Shown here piece by piece: positions 1-13,300 of a stretch of DNA of 64,000 nucleotides. The stretch is from positions 72,088,926-72,152,925 of the forward strand of contig CM049309.1 in assembly GCA_026874595.1 (NCBI GenBank), read 5' to 3'. This stretch comes from Sipunculus nudus. Its lineage: Eukaryota > Annelida > Sipuncula > Golfingiida > Sipunculidae. Under the pieces are notes generated by a model, which worked only from the letters and a program-made list of their open reading frames with translations, had not been told where the DNA came from and searched no databases. A program made the position numbers and the translations under genes. Each line of letters starts with the position of its first letter. The stretch's first letter is position 1.

Positions 1-445
1 AAGGATAATCATATTATTTAAAGCTGATGTTCGTTATACATGATTTCTCTCGTATTATGGCTCATCGTCTGCATCATTTAATAGAAAAGTAATAAATCAA
101 GTACTAGTAATAAATAATTGTTATATGTATCTTCGGAAATGCAATTTAAATATATGTCTCCAATTAAGATGTTATTTACACGGTTAGGGATTTCTTCCTG
201 ACATTGATGTATGCCCTTTTCACCATTTCCGGCCTGCGCTAATTATCTTGACATCTCATGCAACCAATTTTAGGTAGCACCCGCCGTATATTTAAGAATT
301 AAATTTGTTTCACATACTTGTCATTTTCTGACTTAATATATATATAGCTAAAACTGTTTTCTAGCCTCTATTCTTTCATTTTAAATGCTTTTAGAGAATA
401 CAAAATATATAATACAGAATATATAAGTACTTAACGTGTTTATAT

Positions 446-448
<3 letters not shown>

Positions 449-535
<87 letters not shown>
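449..535. repeat. (TA)n microsatellite
   Basis: About 43 TA repeats with one AAA interruption near 514. Confidence 0.98.
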
Positions 536-1317
536 GTCATTTTAATTTCAGGAAACCAATTTTAACCGTTTATTCTATGTTTTTACTGCAAACCAATATG
601 TATATAAAAACTTTAAATAAAATCTTTTCTTTTTCTCTTTGAACATTATATGCTTCACATATAACCCATTTTGGATATGAAAATGAGAAGGATTTAGTGT
701 TTCAATATATATAATTAGTATGCACGAAATACTAACATAACGTGGACTATATATAAGCTTTATGTTAATGAGATAAATTAAAGGTTATACATAGCTTGTG
801 TTTATGATCATCAAATTATGTAATAACAAAGCATCCTGGTTTAATGCAGTCGTTTGGAATGTCATATTTTAATAAATGTGCTCGTTTCTATATTTAAATG
901 ATTCTTGATGCATGAATCCGATATTTTTATGCAGGTTTTCCGGTGACGATCGGCAGAACGACAAGTTTACAGTAATAGGCCTTTAAAGCAGTGTATACTC
1001 ACTGCGCTTATAGCTGTCGTCTGCTGTGGTCGGGTCCAGTGACCCAGTATTGCGTAATTTGTCATATAAAAATAGATACATGGTGAAGAATAGACAGGAA
1101 CCTCAAAGTTGGAGGATAAGATAAAAATATAATTAAGATAACAAGAAAATTAACATAATATATGATAACAAGATAACATAATAAAATTTTCGAGAGATAT
1201 GGAAAGTTTATATAAGTTTATTATAATTGGTTTTATTGGATCTTTAACTGCCCCCTGTCGCAGAGACGAAAGTCGAAGTTATGGCAATTAAGGCGACAGG
1301 AGAGGGCAGGAATGTTT

Positions 1318-1325
1318 TGACGTCA
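1318..1325. promoter_or_regulatory. CRE palindrome TGACGTCA
   Basis: A full CREB/ATF site in a GC-richer block (about 1010-2350) without a recognisable gene. Confidence 0.25.
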
Positions 1326-2592
1326 TTATTTCGGTACGTGTTATAGAGGTCGGGTCTATTTATTAGCTCATTGATGAGTAAGTGAGTACCAGTGACCCGG
1401 CGAGAGTACATGTATCCCTCCTCATTCATACCCAACTGCAACATGATCCAAACTTTGTTCTCACAGTCAACAGAGGCAGCCCAACAACACCACAGTAGCC
1501 AAGTCAGTGTTTGTGCACGGCCAACAGAATCAACACGACAACAATGAGCCCCAAAAAACTTCAAGCACAAAAGATAAACTCTTATAACTGGGGGCTGTGA
1601 CCCTTTTAGAAGCCACCAATCGCTGCCCATAATTTCACGGACTGTCAGCTATCAAGGGGCGCAGAAGAGTTTAGGTTTTCTTTATTAACCAAACATTTTA
1701 ACAGTTAAAGTTTGTATGGGTGCCCGTACCTGCGGGCTGCCCTGGCTAGAAAGCAAACCTTCATGTTCCATTTCTATTATAGGCCCCCTCGTAAGGGGAG
1801 CCGTTAAAATATTTGATTGTGAAAAGGGCCCCGCATTTAGAGCGAAATTCAAGGGTCTGCCTTAGAGAAAACGCAATGAAAAGTAAAAATTCTCCCAGGT
1901 GGTGAGGTTAATGTGGCAAAATTACACGCCATGTTATAGACATGAGACCAAGTGGAAATAATCAGGGTGAATACTGCACAAGCGAAGGCGCACAGCCCGG
2001 GGTGATGTAACGAGGTCCCGGTGATCCCGGCTCTGTACCCTCCTCGCTCCAGGGCACGAACCCCACATGCCCGACGCAGCTTCCCCGACACACAAAATGA
2101 TACCTTGAGCCGTTTTTATTAATATTCATATCCTCGCTTTGATGTGCACCGCCTCGCGGCGTGTGGCTCCGCCCCGTTGAGTTTTTCAAGACACGGCCTC
2201 TTTTGTATTGTTTGTACGTACCCATATGTACCTCCATCACCGGGTCGTCCCGACCCCCCGGGCCATCTCCGCCTCCAGGGAACCGGGTAGGTGGTGCTGC
2301 TATAAGGGAAGGACTGCACGCCGGCTAAGCACACATTTTTTTGCAAGATCTATCAAAGTTTTCCCAAACTGAACGTTAGAAACTATAAATAATAAGCTAA
2401 ATTGTCCAATGGACATACATGTATTTATATATGTCCTTATATTCTGTTAATACACACAGTATACTTTATCCGATTTCCTACCTGTCTAAAGTTAATTCTG
2501 TAAAATACCTTTATGTTATGAAAGGTTTAACTTTTTCCTCTATATATAAATACATGCACCTCTGAAAGTTTGATTTCATCATATATTTAGTA

Positions 2593-2595
<3 letters not shown>

Positions 2596-2637
<42 letters not shown>
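2596..2637. repeat. (TA)n microsatellite
   Basis: Uninterrupted TA tract. Confidence 0.98.
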
Positions 2638-2638
<1 letters not shown>

Positions 2639-3001
2639 CTGAGAGGCGAGAGCCTATATATGCATGTGTTTTATCCTTGAGATTTTGAACAGAGCATATA
2701 GTTGAATTCAGTTAGTGATTTTGTTTCTTTTTATAGTCAACGTTTAAAATGAACAAAGTCCGCTTTTCGCTTGTGTATATATTTTACTTTAGATGATATG
2801 ATTAGAATTGACGGTGGCTGTATGGTAATTGTAGGGTATATAAGGGGCCAGGTTAACCTGGTAATGGGTCGTTTTCGGGTTAAGTTTCTCCGATACAAAA
2901 CCACTAGCCCACCCCCCGGCGTCATCCCGGTATTGATTTAAAACCGTCGTTTTACAATGCTCCATTGTTCGTTTTAACTCACTCGAGCGTAAACACAGGA
3001 A

Positions 3002-3002
<1 letters not shown>

Positions 3003-3056
<54 letters not shown>
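3003..3056. repeat. (TA)n microsatellite
   Basis: Uninterrupted TA tract. Confidence 0.98.
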
Positions 3057-3058
<2 letters not shown>

Positions 3059-3191
3059 CAATATAAAACATTAAGGTTCAATACATAACAGTGAAAGTGC
3101 TCTACCGTACGGGGAGCATTAATAATATTATTATACTATGTGTATATAGTTAGCTTGATTTCATGATTAACTACAGTATACTGTTTCGTGG

Positions 3192-3277
3192 GTTCAGCTT
3201 GCTAGCCGGCCCACTCCTCAGGTACAAACTGAAATGATAATTTGTACCTGAGGAGTGGGCCGGCTAGCAAGCTGAAC
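3192..3277. repeat. Perfect 37-bp inverted repeat with 12-base loop
   Basis: The arms 3192-3228 and 3241-3277 are exact reverse complements (starting GTTCAGCTTGCTAGCCGGCC), with loop CTGAAATGATAA. An overlapping second inverted repeat pairs AAATGATAAT (3232-3241) with ATTATCATTT (3278-3287). A (TA)n array starts directly after. Moderately GC-rich arms stand out in AT-rich surroundings. Confidence 0.95.
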
Positions 3278-3283
3278 ATTATC

Positions 3284-3286
<3 letters not shown>

Positions 3287-3326
<40 letters not shown>
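3287..3326. repeat. (TA)n microsatellite next to the 37-bp hairpin
   Basis: TA tract beginning at the end of the outer inverted-repeat word. Confidence 0.97.
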
Positions 3327-3329
<3 letters not shown>

Positions 3330-3330
<1 letters not shown>

Positions 3331-4502
3331 CTAGATAATATAGGTTTGATTATAAAAGAGTTTTTATGCTGCTCAATTAAGCTTTTTTACCGCAGAGATC
3401 ATTCTCATATGTATATATGTCCTTTTGCATGCATGTGAATTTGTCTGCATATTTGTTTGTTGGTATTACACATGAATATATACACACACATCTATAGATT
3501 AAATGGAAAAAATATAGCCATTTTTAAATAGTATATATAAAGTTCGATTTGACAAGTAGAAACTTGGTGCAACAATAATCATTTGTTATTAAATCCTCAA
3601 AAACAATTTATAATTAAAAAAGGATTTATAATTGATTTTAGACGAACCCAAACTTGTCTATATGGTATCTATTGATGAAACAAAAGTTGAATTTGCACAA
3701 TTGTATAAATGTATAGTATAGAGGTAGTTTTAGATGATATATAGGCTTAAATGGGATAATCATAACCATAAATAGAATACCGTATATGGACAGCAGCGAT
3801 TATAATTTGGTGAGAAAACTTAAATCGTTTAATATATGGATAGTGAATTATATATACTTGGATTATTCTGTTTTCAAATGGTTCAGATAATATCTTTATC
3901 TCCTGGTGGGGGAGGGGAATCTTGTCATTAATTATAAAAATGAACGGATAAAAAAATAGCAGAATAGTTTATTGGGTCTAATTTAGAAGGCGTTAATATT
4001 ATTTATGAAAAAAAGTTATGGATAAGATGAAAAAAGGGTTGAAAGTGAAAGCTTGCTCAGTGAGTATTGTCTGGTTAAGATCATGCAGGCGGAAGGCTGC
4101 AGTCTTTGCTAAACAAACATGCAGGTTCTCGAACTCATTTGTACCGTAAGCGATTAGATTTGTATATAATGTTTATACATATGGACACATCACAATATTA
4201 TTACCTAATTTTTTTTATTCTTAATATTATCATAATACTAAGTCTTTTGGTTTTTTTTCACTCATCATGCAGCACTATGTCTTATGCATGCATGATATAA
4301 CCCGCAAGGCAAACCCGCAATGTAATTCATGTATCGGTATTGAATAAATCTTGTATCTCTAGTATCTCTTGTATATCACTTAAATGTGAAAAAAGTAATT
4401 TGTACATTCTAAAAAAATAAAATATAAATAATTTTTTTTTTTAATCAAGGCCTGTCCAATTAGTAAAGGCTCGTTACGGTTAAGTTACTTTCTCAAGACC
4501 CG

Positions 4503-4557
<55 letters not shown>

Positions 4558-6934
4558 GGAGATAATGAAAAAAAGTCGCTTAACCCTGCTGAAAAAAAGC
4601 TTTATACAGAGGAGATTTATTTATAAATTATTTTTAATAAAAAAAATTGTTCTGTTCAGATTTTTTATGTTATGTGAATGTTAAGTAAAGTTAATGTTAC
4701 CTAAGATTATATGTGTATAAGGTCGCATATAATATTTATGGTTATATATTATATTATATTATATTAAATAATGTTATATTATTTAATATAATATTATACT
4801 ATATTATATTGTTTTATTATATTATATTATAATGTATTATTTTATGATACATTCTACTATATTATAACATATTATAGAACCAATTTTGTATAAGCCATAT
4901 AAGTACATTTAGAAGTATCATATAGTTTATACCTATATGCATATATTATTATCCATAGAATTTAAAGTAATCTTTTTTATTTCGTTTTGAAAAGTTTATA
5001 AAAAATGTATGTCGTGGGGCGTAATAATATGAAGCTTAAATTAATGAAGTTATTCATATATCTCAACATAAAATCTACATGTTGCCGTACTTGTTTAAAT
5101 GCTGCTTAACTGCTGCATTCATGTGAAATTACAAATCTCAATTAAAAATAAAAACTATCTGACTAATACATGATGTTGCAACATGTTTATCTGTATAAAT
5201 GTAATAACATGCATGCATGGCAAATACAAGGAATATGTTTTATTCTTATAATCTATACATGCATGAGGCGTCACGTTTGTTGGTGTATACTTTCAATTAT
5301 CAACAAATGAAATACACTATATGCATTGTATACATCCACAGGCCGATTCAATATTCAATATATATAAATTCAAAACTGTCGTGCATTCTTAGCGTTTATA
5401 CATGCGAATACAGTGGGCGGTATATAAAGGTCATAACGCCCCAGATTCCAGCATTCTCCTGAAACCCCTGCAGCACCTCTGCACCCCATGCATTCCACCC
5501 AACACCCCCATCCCTCCTCAACATATACAGTATACACCTGTATCCGGCGCGGACATGTTTTACAATTATAAATTAACCCCTCCAGATAACTTAGTGAATA
5601 AAGAATTCTGTCAATCACTGTTACGTCAAGATAACATGGAGATTAATATTTGGATAATAACAATGTAATTATAATATTTATTAATATATATATAACTATA
5701 TATATAAATCTATATAGAATAAGAAATTTCATAAAATGAACATGACATTAAAAATATATGGGCTTTGATAGAATTAATTATGGTACATTACCGATGCTTG
5801 TTGGGACATGTCTATTTCATGATTATAAAACATGAAATATAGAGGAACACTTGATCGTCATTTCATCGGTCATTTCAATAAAGGTGTGGCAGATGTCGAA
5901 CACTTCTTGCCATAAAGTTTAAAAGAATTTGCTGCTTTTTATATCCAATATAATACACCTCGACCGAAAATTACTCTAGAAAAACTAAAATAGAAATAGT
6001 AAGTATGTCATTCTGCATGCGGCTCCCTGCGTGACAATACTATACAAATAATTTTAAAATCTTTAGTCACGTACACAAATACATTATGGGGACATAAACT
6101 GGTTTTGATGGTAATCCCGGTTTAACAGTCTATATATAATACTTTTTATGGATCTGATGTATCAATATATTAGGCATGTTTTTGTGTGTATATAACATGT
6201 GTTATCATTTGAATGTGTATATGTATGTTTCACCATGTCATTGTCACTTTATCCACTTATCAATTACCTTGTATTTGTACAGAATCTTAAGTATATATAT
6301 GTTTCCCGGCTATTTATGTAACACTGGGTAAATGAATATGTGTAAACCAAAGACTATTACAGGTGTAAGTATATCATACACATATGTACTTTTATATTAA
6401 AAAAATAAATATATATATATTCGTATTTCAACCATGCATGATAATATAGATAGAATCCAGTCTAGTAATCAATGGACGTCATATATCTTTCAAATATAGG
6501 CTTTAATTACACCCGCATATACAACACACATGCACACACATACACGGTCTGTCTCAGAAGTGGACATACATACCAGGATTAAAGTATAAATATAGAAGTC
6601 AGCTGTTGCATCTTGCTATCTTGCAGGCATATTCTTCTGTTTATTTTCTAGCATTGTGACCACCTGAAAGGATATCACATTTACTCCTTCATCGTGTATA
6701 CTACAGGCTATATTTTAACACCAAATTATGAAGTTTGCATTTTGCGACATAAGTTCAGAGAAGTCACGTGACAGTTTAAAAAAAGGCATGCGTCTTACAG
6801 GAGCAGCCGTATGCATGTTTCATTTTAAATCTCCACAATACACGCACCCTGATTAATTATAACGAATCGTCAATATCTTCTTCACATATATCAATTTAAA
6901 TGGACACATGTATACACAATCATGCGCATATACA

Positions 6935-6937
<3 letters not shown>
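3330..6937. other. AT-rich intergenic, no gene recognised
   Basis: Contains a (TA)n tract at 4505-4555 and the AT palindrome at 4756-4794. A less AT-rich patch lies at 5400-5560 (CACCCCCATCC words). Nothing else stands out. Confidence 0.6.
4740..4870. repeat. AT-only palindrome and (ATATT)-like tract
   Basis: A TATTA/ATATT-rich stretch contains 17-bp arms at 4756-4772 and 4778-4794 with a 5-base spacer. Confidence 0.8.
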
Positions 6938-6973
<36 letters not shown>

Positions 6974-7064
6974 ATGATGATTTAATTATGTATACACATA
7001 TATTATATATATATATATACATACATACATTTGTATATAAACATATATATATATATATATATAA

Positions 7065-7126
<62 letters not shown>

Positions 7127-7127
7127 G
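6938..7127. repeat. (TA)n tracts followed by (AG)n
   Basis: TA at 6938-6971, shorter TA near 7003-7019 and 7043-7063, then AG at 7067-7127. Confidence 0.97.
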
Positions 7128-7785
7128 TTTATATAGGGGGAGAAGGGGATGTTGATATAGATATAAAGTGATTAATATAACTTATAAGGCATAGCTATAT
7201 TGATATGGACATAGATATAAGTATAGAAATAACTATTGATATAAATATAGATGTACGGTACGTATATAGATTCCTCCGGTATATATAGGCAGGTCCGAAC
7301 CAGTGTTGAGTAAGATGGTGAGAGTAGGGTCTACCTGACGTAAGGCGACACTCCGGGGCCAGTGTTTGAGTAATATTTATGTAGCACAAGTCGGACACAT
7401 CTCGGATTACAGTGCAACACGCACAATACCAGTTCACAGAGACTTTTTGCTCAGCAGTCACCAAAAGACGCTGGGTCAATATTTGCCGACAGAGCGCTTG
7501 AATGAGAGCATTTAATGCTTTTGTTAATGGAGTAATTCTCCCAAGTTGCTCCACAGGCGCCAATATTTAAGTAGTAACAAAACAACGTGTGGAAAAGTTA
7601 GTGGCTCACAATGTACAAGGTGTTAGCCATTATACCACCATCCGTTCTGACAACGTATGTTTGTCAAGCCTTGAGTCTGTATAAATGTAATATTAGTAAA
7701 TATTTCTCAAATAGGTAACGGGCAAATAACGGCTCCATTTAGTCCGCATATCTTACTAGGGAGGCTCAAAAGACAAGAAGAAAAG

Positions 7786-7997
7786 ATGTTGACACAGCGC
7801 GCGGGATTCCTGTATCAGAGGGTATTCATGGGTGTAGGGGTATTGTACGTGGCTGTGTTGGTCGTGGACACTGTATCAGCTTTAGATGACATAGGCTGGT
7901 CAGTGTTTTATACATGTCCAGCGTCCAATGTGTGCTCACAGGGATACTGTGAAATATTGACAGATATCCGTCAGAACAGATCGGTTTGGACCAGACA

Positions 7998-7999
<2 letters not shown>
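7786..7999 (+). CDS. Candidate first exon of a small secreted protein (uncertain)
   Basis: The ATG at 7786 (context AAAAGATGT) opens 71 codons before the frame runs into a (CTGT)n/(CT)n microsatellite at 8000. The translation starts with a short polar N-region (residues 1-12) and a hydrophobic core (VFMGVGVLYVAVLVV, 14-28). A plausible signal-peptidase site follows after DTVSA, and then a segment with three cysteines and an N-glycosylation sequon. This looks more like a signal-peptide exon than chance, and base composition here is less AT-rich than around it. I found no clear donor and no downstream exon on this strand, and I recognise no family. It could be a decayed or chance frame. Confidence 0.3.
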
Positions 8000-8028
<29 letters not shown>

Positions 8029-8033
8029 TTCTG

Positions 8034-8118
<85 letters not shown>

Positions 8119-8139
8119 AATAATATATATATATATATA
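8000..8139. repeat. Compound (CTGT)n(CT)n(TA)n microsatellite
   Basis: CTGT repeats pass into a CT tract to 8100, then TA repeats with two short interruptions. Confidence 0.98.
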
Positions 8140-9364
8140 AACATGTATATAATCATTCTATATGTTAATATGTATATGAATGATGTGTTAAAACCATAAA
8201 ATACGTATGCTTGTTCCTGTGCTTGTATTGCCTCCTGACCGACACAAATGACCAAAAATCTTTTCAACGTAAATAAACCGCACACGTCGTAGGAAAATAT
8301 GGTGCCTCTGTCTCATTGTTCTGTTAATTCCCGAGGATATCTTATTTTGAAGGAATCTGTCAAATTTGTTGAAAGAATATCTGCCTGAGTGCACCTGTAA
8401 CAGATTTTCTGCGTATGTACATGCATTATTACTCTAGCACGACTGGTTCAAATGTTAATACCATGTACATGTGCCATGTCTATAGTTTCATTTATATTAT
8501 ATTTATATATGAATATTGGTGCGTGTATGTTTTAAAAGAAGTACATGTATTTCATATCGACGCCAAAGCTTCTTATTTTCAAAAACAGTTCACAATATAA
8601 TGATATACGCCATAGAATGGTTTTCTTGTTGCCCGCACGCAAGCGCACGCTATTGATCAGTAACACGTAGTGATCATAGCCAGCGGACACGAGGACGGTG
8701 GCACAATCGTCTAATGAGACATAGATATCATGCGATTACAGGCAGAAAAAAATTATCAAGTCCTATATCAACTTCACTTGGTGGAGCGGAACAGAAAATA
8801 CTTGTAAATGAAATCAGATTAGGTCATTGTGGGATCTCTTGACATCTGTTGGGAAGTGTAATGTTTCATTCTTAAACTGATATTCTTAAATCTCAATCAA
8901 GATTGTCCCCGGCAAACCAAAGGAAACAGATTCTGTGAACCGACATCAAAGGCCCGAGGTAATCCATTAGTGAAAGCAAAGAGAGGACACGCTTCTGCCG
9001 AATAAAAATAACATCTGTTGTTTCTGGTGCAATCAACTCGTGTTCTTCCCTAATCAAAGAGACACCTTCAAAGACAGCCTTGAATAGGCGATAACTTTAT
9101 ACATACCATATATGCCTGTTTTCGGGTGTCCTTATTTATTTATATAGACCCTTCCATCAGAATTGTCTTCTCACCATTTATATCTTAGTAATTACACATA
9201 CACATATAATATATATATGTGTTATATATAAACACGTGTTAATTTGTAACTGACCATTTTCGGATAATATATTCTGTGTATCAACTCTTAGCATCCCGCT
9301 GATAGAGCACTGTTGGATTCGTTCAGCTTTATATAATATATTAGTATATATAATAATATATGTG
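8140..9364. other. Intergenic, no gene recognised
   Basis: Mixed composition. It is microsatellite-free between about 8190 and 9100, so it could hold a conserved element, but nothing specific is seen. Confidence 0.5.
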
Positions 9365-9560
9365 TGTGTGTATCGGTCGATCTGGTTCTACATTTGCCTT
9401 CTCCCATGACCAGTACCCATTCACTCTTGGGTCGAGAGAGCGCACCCTTGTGGTAAAGACTTTGCCTAGGAGTCTCAGCGCAGACGGCGGTCAGAACGGG
9501 ACGCGAACCCACAACCCTGCAGTCACAAGTCCAGCGCCCTATCCATTTTATTCCCCAAAG
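9365..9560 (-). mobile_element. tRNA-derived SINE (partial)
   Basis: Read on the minus strand, a tRNA-like segment GGGCGCTGGACTTGTGACTG is followed by a good Pol III B box (GGTTCGCGTCCC; plus-strand 9498-9512). A non-tRNA body with CTAGGCAAAG and GTACTGGTCATGG words follows, ending in a (CA)n tail next to 9365. The A box is not visible, so the head is truncated. Confidence 0.55.
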
Positions 9561-10393
9561 AAATTTGTGAATTATGTCACAGATCTGGTAAAGTTTATGT
9601 AAAAACTATAGCTTTTTGTTATTAATGAATATATAGTTTATTTAATCATAATCTATTATCTTAGGATAATGGGACATGAAAACATTTTGATTGTTTGATC
9701 TTGAGCATGAATGAATACCTTTACACTAGCTGATCTGATCAAAGCATCTGCTTGGAGTAACTCTGTTACGCAAAAATAAATAAAAGGTATATTTCTCAGG
9801 CACCGCCCGCGACAATTTTAACCCCCCTTATCAAACATCTTGATTTTGATCTTCATCTTTCAAGAAGATAAAATTATACAATTTCGATAAGTTTTCCTTT
9901 TTTCTGTAGTGCTTTTACCTGTTATGAAAAAAAATATGTTATTATCATGTTTTTTCCTGATCATATGACATTTTTATCGAAACATACAAATAAAGGTAAT
10001 AAAAAAAACCGCCGGCCGCACTGATTTCTGAAAAAAGTGCCTGGGAACCATACCTTTTTTTTGCCTTATTTATTATAAGATAAATAATTAAGACATGCCT
10101 ACAAGAAACCGTCATTCTTTTAATTAAATGTCCCTTATTATTTTTTTTGTGTAAATAATATAAAGTACAAACCAGTGTAATGGATATTAAACTTTAGAAC
10201 ATGAACTAAATTAATGAGAAGATGAAACAGTTATATGATTTATACTTAAATGCGGCATGTCCGTTGCTTGTATATTCTCAAGTAGCCGGACATCATACTA
10301 TATATCTTTCCAGTAACAGAAGTTTTTGCAAGAGAAATATGGATATGAATGCGTCTTATCCATTAAATATCCCAACCCGATAAAAAAAAATCC
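9561..10393. other. AT-rich intergenic between SINE and minisatellite
   Basis: No gene or repeat recognised. Confidence 0.5.
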
Positions 10394-13300
10394 GCACGAG
10401 GATAAAGTACTTTCTGTATATAGGAGTTATCTGACTTTACCCACGAGGATAAGGTATTTTCTATAGGAGTTATCTGACTTTACCAATGATGATAAGGTAT
10501 TTTCTATATAAGAGTTATCTCACTTTACCCACGAGGATAAGGTATTTTCTGTAGTATTTATCTGACTTTACCCACGAGGATCAGGTATTTTCTATAGGAG
10601 TTATCTGACTTTACCCACGAGGAAAAGGTATTTTCTATAGAAGATGTCTGACATTACCCTGGAGGCGAAGGTATTTTCTATAGGAGTTATCTGACTTTAC
10701 CAAAGAGGATAAGGTATTTTCTATAGGAGTTATCTGACTTTACCCACGAGGAAAGGGGATTTTCTATAGGAGATATCTGACTTTACCAACGAGGATAAGG
10801 TATTTTCTATAGGAGTTATCTGACTTTACCCATGAGGATAAGGTATTTTCTATATAGGAGTTATCTGACTTGTACCCAGGAGGATAAGGTATTTTCTATA
10901 GGAGTTATCCGACTTTTCCCACGAGGATAGGTATTTTCTATAAGAGTTATCTGACTTTACCAACGAGGAAAAGGTATTTTCTAAACGAGTTATCTGACTT
11001 TACCCACGAGGATAAGGTATTTTCTATAGAAGATATCTGACTTTACCAACGAGGATAAGGTATTTTCTATATAAGAGTTATCTGACTTTACCCATGAGGA
11101 TAAGGTATTTTCTTTATAGGAGTTATCTGACTTATACCCAGGAGGATAAGGTATTTTCTATATATGAGTTACCTGACTTATACCCACGAGGAAAAGGTAT
11201 TTTCTATAGAAGATGTCTGACATTACCCTGGAGGCGAAGGTATTTTCTATAGGAGTTATCTGACTTTACCAAAGAGGATAAGGTATTTTCTATAGGAGTT
11301 ATCTGACTTTACCCACGAGGAAAGGGGATTTTCTATAGGAGATATCTGACTTTACCAACGAGGATAAGGTATTTTCTATAGGAGTTATCTGACTTTACCC
11401 ATGAGGATAAGGTATTTTCTATATAGGAGTTATCTGACTTGTACCCAGGAGGATAAGGTATTTTCTATAGGAGTTATCCGACTTTTCCCACGAGGATAGG
11501 TATTTTCTATAAGAGTTATCTGACTTTACCAACGAGGAAAAGGTATTTTCTAAACGAGTTATCTGACTTTACCCACGAGGATAAGGTATTTTCTATAGAA
11601 GATATCTGACTTTACCAACGAGGATAAGGTATTTTCTATATAAGAGTTATCTGACTTTACCCATGAGGATAAGGTATTTTCTTTATAGGAGTTATCTGAC
11701 TTGTACCCAGGAGGATAAGGTATTTTCTATAGGAGTTATCCGACTTTTCCCACGAGGATAGGTATTTTCTATAAGAGTTATCTGACTTTACCAACGAGGA
11801 AAAGGTATTTTCTAAACGAGTTATCTGACTTTACCCACGAGGATAAGGTATTTTCTATAGAAGATATCTGACTTTACCAACGAGGATAAGGTATTTTCTA
11901 TATAAGAGTTATCTGACTTTACCCATGAGGATAAGGTATTTTCTTTATAGGAGTTATCTGACTTATACCCACGAGGATAAGGTATTTTCTATATATGAGT
12001 TACCTGACTTATACTGAGGAGGATAAGGTATTTTCTATATAAGAGTTATCTGACTTTACCCATGAGGATAAGGTATTTTCTATAGGAGTTATCTGACTTT
12101 ACCCACGAGGATAAGGTATTTTCTATGGTAGTTATCCGACTTAACCCACGAGGATAAGGTATTTTCTATATATGAGTTATCTGACTTTACCAAGGAGGAT
12201 GAGGTATTTTTTTAGATAATGTCGGACTTTACCCACGAGGATAAGGTATTTTCTATAAGAGTTATCTGACTTTACCCACGAAGATAAGGTATTTTTCTAT
12301 ATAGGAGTTATCTGACTTATACAAAGGAGGATAAGGTATTTTCTATATAGCAGTTAATGACTAAACCCACGAGGATAAGGTATTTTCTGTAGTATTTATC
12401 TGACTTTACCCACGAGGATCAGGTATTTTCTATAGGAGTTATCTGACTTTACCCACGAGGAAAAGGTATTTTCTATAGAAGATGTCTGACATTATCCTGG
12501 AGGCTAAGGTATATTCCATAGGAGTTAACTTACTTTACCCTGGAGGCCAAGGTATTTTTTATAGGATTTATCTGACTTTACCCACGAGGAAAAGGTATTT
12601 TCTATAGGAGTTATCTGACTTTACCCAAGAGGATAAGGTATTTTCTATAGGAGTTATCTGACTTTACCCACGAGGATAGGGTATTTTCTATAGGAGATAT
12701 CTGACTTTACCCATGAGGATAAGGTATTTTCTATATAGGAGTTATCTGACTTGTACCCAGGAGGATAAGGTATTTTCTATAGAAGTAATCCGACTTTTCC
12801 CACGAGGATAGGTATTTTCTATAAGAGTTATCTGACTTTACCGACGAGGAAAAGGTATTTTCTATAGGAGTTATCTGACTTTACCCACGAGGATAAGGTA
12901 TTTTATATAGAAGATATCTGACTTTACCAACGAGGATAAGGTATTTTCTATAGGAGTTATCTGACTTTACCCATGAGGATAAGGTATTTTCTATATAAGA
13001 GTTATCTGACTTTACCCAAGAGGATAAGGTATTTTCTATAGGAGTTATCTGACTTTACCCACGAGGTTAAGGTATTTTTTATATAGGAGTTATCTGACTT
13101 TACCCCCGAGGATAAGGTATTTTTATAGGAGTTATCTGGCTTTACCCACGAGGATGAGGTATATTCTGTATGAGTTATCTTACTTTACCCACGAGGATAA
13201 GGTATTTTCTATAGAAGTTATCTGACTTTACAAACGAGGATAAGGTATTTTTTATAGGAGTTATCTGACTTTACCCACGAGGATAAGGTATTTTCTTTAT

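Larger units (their letters stand above)
1..2595. other. Intergenic, no gene recognised
   Basis: AT-rich to about 1000. From about 1010 to 2350 it is GC-richer, with a CpG-dense part at 1970-2300 (GCCTCGCGGCGTGTGGC). The frames there overlap on several strands and match no family. GGGTCCAGTGACCC (about 1032) and CCAGTGACCCGG (about 1388) are a repeated word. Confidence 0.5.

Noticed and set aside
436-642. Frames rich in alternating I and Y (here and at many (TA)n arrays)
   Set aside because: They are translations of TA microsatellites read on either strand, not genes.
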